DNA from: a virus
Length of the DNA: 46,280 nucleotides
Reading direction: 5' to 3' (one strand)
IMG/VR virus record: IMGVR_UViG_3300042549_000870
Span: 1 to 46,280 of that record
Position numbers and translations under genes: made by a program. Each line of letters opens with the position of its first letter. Positions within the stretch are counted from its first letter, which is position 1. The notes under the pieces were generated by a model. The model worked only from the letters and a program-made list of their open reading frames with translations. It did no database searches and was not told the origin of the DNA. Below are positions 46,022 through 46,280 of the stretch, in pieces.

Positions 46022-46186
46022 GATTGATTATATAATTAATCAATTTCAACCCAATTTATAGGTTAATTACGTAATCAATCAATTTTGACCCCATCTAAAA
46101 TGGCTAATTACGGCGAAATCTCAATTTGATTTTCCACCCATGGGTGGAATGGCCTGAATGGTGCGGCGGTTGATTGATTACATAAT
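46022..46186. repeat. Three GATTGATTA-NN-TAAT repeats
   Basis: GATTGATTATATAAT at 46022-46036, its complement ATTACGTAATCAATC at 46066-46080 and GATTGATTACATAAT at 46172-46186 share 13 of 15 positions. The first is part of a larger inverted repeat (ATTGATTA/TAATCAAT, 46023-46044). They follow the TGGAACA cluster and flank palindrome copy 4. Possible binding sites of a phage regulator or initiator. Confidence 0.6.
46132..46149. promoter_or_regulatory. 18-bp palindrome, copy 4 (intergenic control region)
   Basis: The third exact copy of TTCCACCCATGGGTGGAA, here without an adjacent gene, between repeats two and three of the GATTGATTA set. Its presence away from a leader favours a DNA-binding site over a purely RNA role. 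Confidence 0.8.
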
Positions 46187-46189
46187 CAG

Positions 46190-46280
46190 CCACGCGATGT
46201 CGCGCAGCCTCGCACGCTCACACAAACAAGGAACTGGCATCGAAGATGCGCCCTGCAAAACGCAGGGCAAAAAAAAGCCC
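46190..46280. other. Right window end with hairpin and A-tract
   Basis: No gene is apparent. GCCCTGC (46250-46256) and GCAGGGC (46262-46268) form a 7-bp stem with a 5-base loop, followed by eight A and GCCC at the window edge. The A-tract would be a U-tract for a leftward transcript entering from outside, so a terminator cut by the window end is possible. Confidence 0.4.

Noticed and set aside
1-46280. CRISPR array, tRNA genes, integrase, retroelement or toxin-antitoxin pair
   Set aside because: None was seen: repeats here lack regular spacers, no cloverleaf was recognised by eye, and no recombinase or reverse transcriptase motif appears in the long frames.

Overview
The window is part of a tailed double-stranded DNA phage (Caudoviricetes) or a phage contig. 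It is probably short-tailed (podovirus-like) and infects a Gram-negative, probably aquatic, proteobacterium. Evidence for this is a head-tail adaptor remnant, a gp10/gp12-like tail nozzle, three large T7 gp14/15/16-like internal (ejection) proteins, an S74 self-cleaving tail fibre, an M15 endopeptidase lysin and a family A DNA polymerase with a PrimPol-helicase. No tape measure, integrase, RNA polymerase, tRNA or CRISPR array was seen. Terminase, portal and major capsid genes are absent, so the genome continues beyond the window.

Layout. Positions 1-22686 (+ strand) are the late block: adaptor (partial), decoration-like proteins, repeat-rich tail proteins and an S74 fibre (1-4500); a compact lysis cassette of overlapping small membrane proteins and an endopeptidase (4500-6438); nozzle and jelly-roll-like proteins (6441-9325); then a Gly/Met-rich virion protein, a GNAT acetyltransferase, a Gln-rich internal protein, a second internal protein and a 2198-residue ejected protein with a zincin motif and an LPD38-like C-terminus (9363-22686). 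All of 22683-45531 is on the - strand. It meets the late block head-on, with a 4-bp overlap of stop codons and no visible terminator.

The - strand block, in its own reading direction (right to left), holds: small leader genes; an AAA+/DUF3150-like/VWA-metallopeptidase module (44513-41254); unknown proteins and a VRR-NUC nuclease; a HTH-DUF3310 protein; a surface or nucleotide-sugar modification cluster of two methyltransferases and two glycosyltransferase genes (38862-34558); a run of small hypotheticals; DNA polymerase A; a Zn-ribbon/winged-helix protein; a Cas4/RecB-like nuclease; an HNH-like protein; a SNF2-type helicase; a probable ssDNA-binding protein; a HTH protein; and the PrimPol-helicase (25704-22861). 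Most neighbours overlap by ATGA or GTGA, indicating translational coupling.

Control signals cluster at the right end. Two near-identical sigma70-type promoters (TTGACT-17-TATACT, with conserved spacer bases) fire leftward at about 45.55 kb and 44.6 kb. An 18-bp palindrome occurs four times between 43.58 and 46.15 kb. The gene-free segment 45.59-46.25 kb carries about a dozen TGGAACA-type repeats arranged in opposite orientations around an AT-rich core, plus three GATTGATTA-NN-TAAT repeats, which fits a replication origin or master control region. Two intrinsic terminators sit just upstream of the helicase and PrimPol start codons, each followed by an almost identical ribosome-binding leader, suggesting attenuation of the replication genes. 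The most unusual coding system is the promoter- and palindrome-equipped AAA+/DUF3150/VWA-zincin triad.
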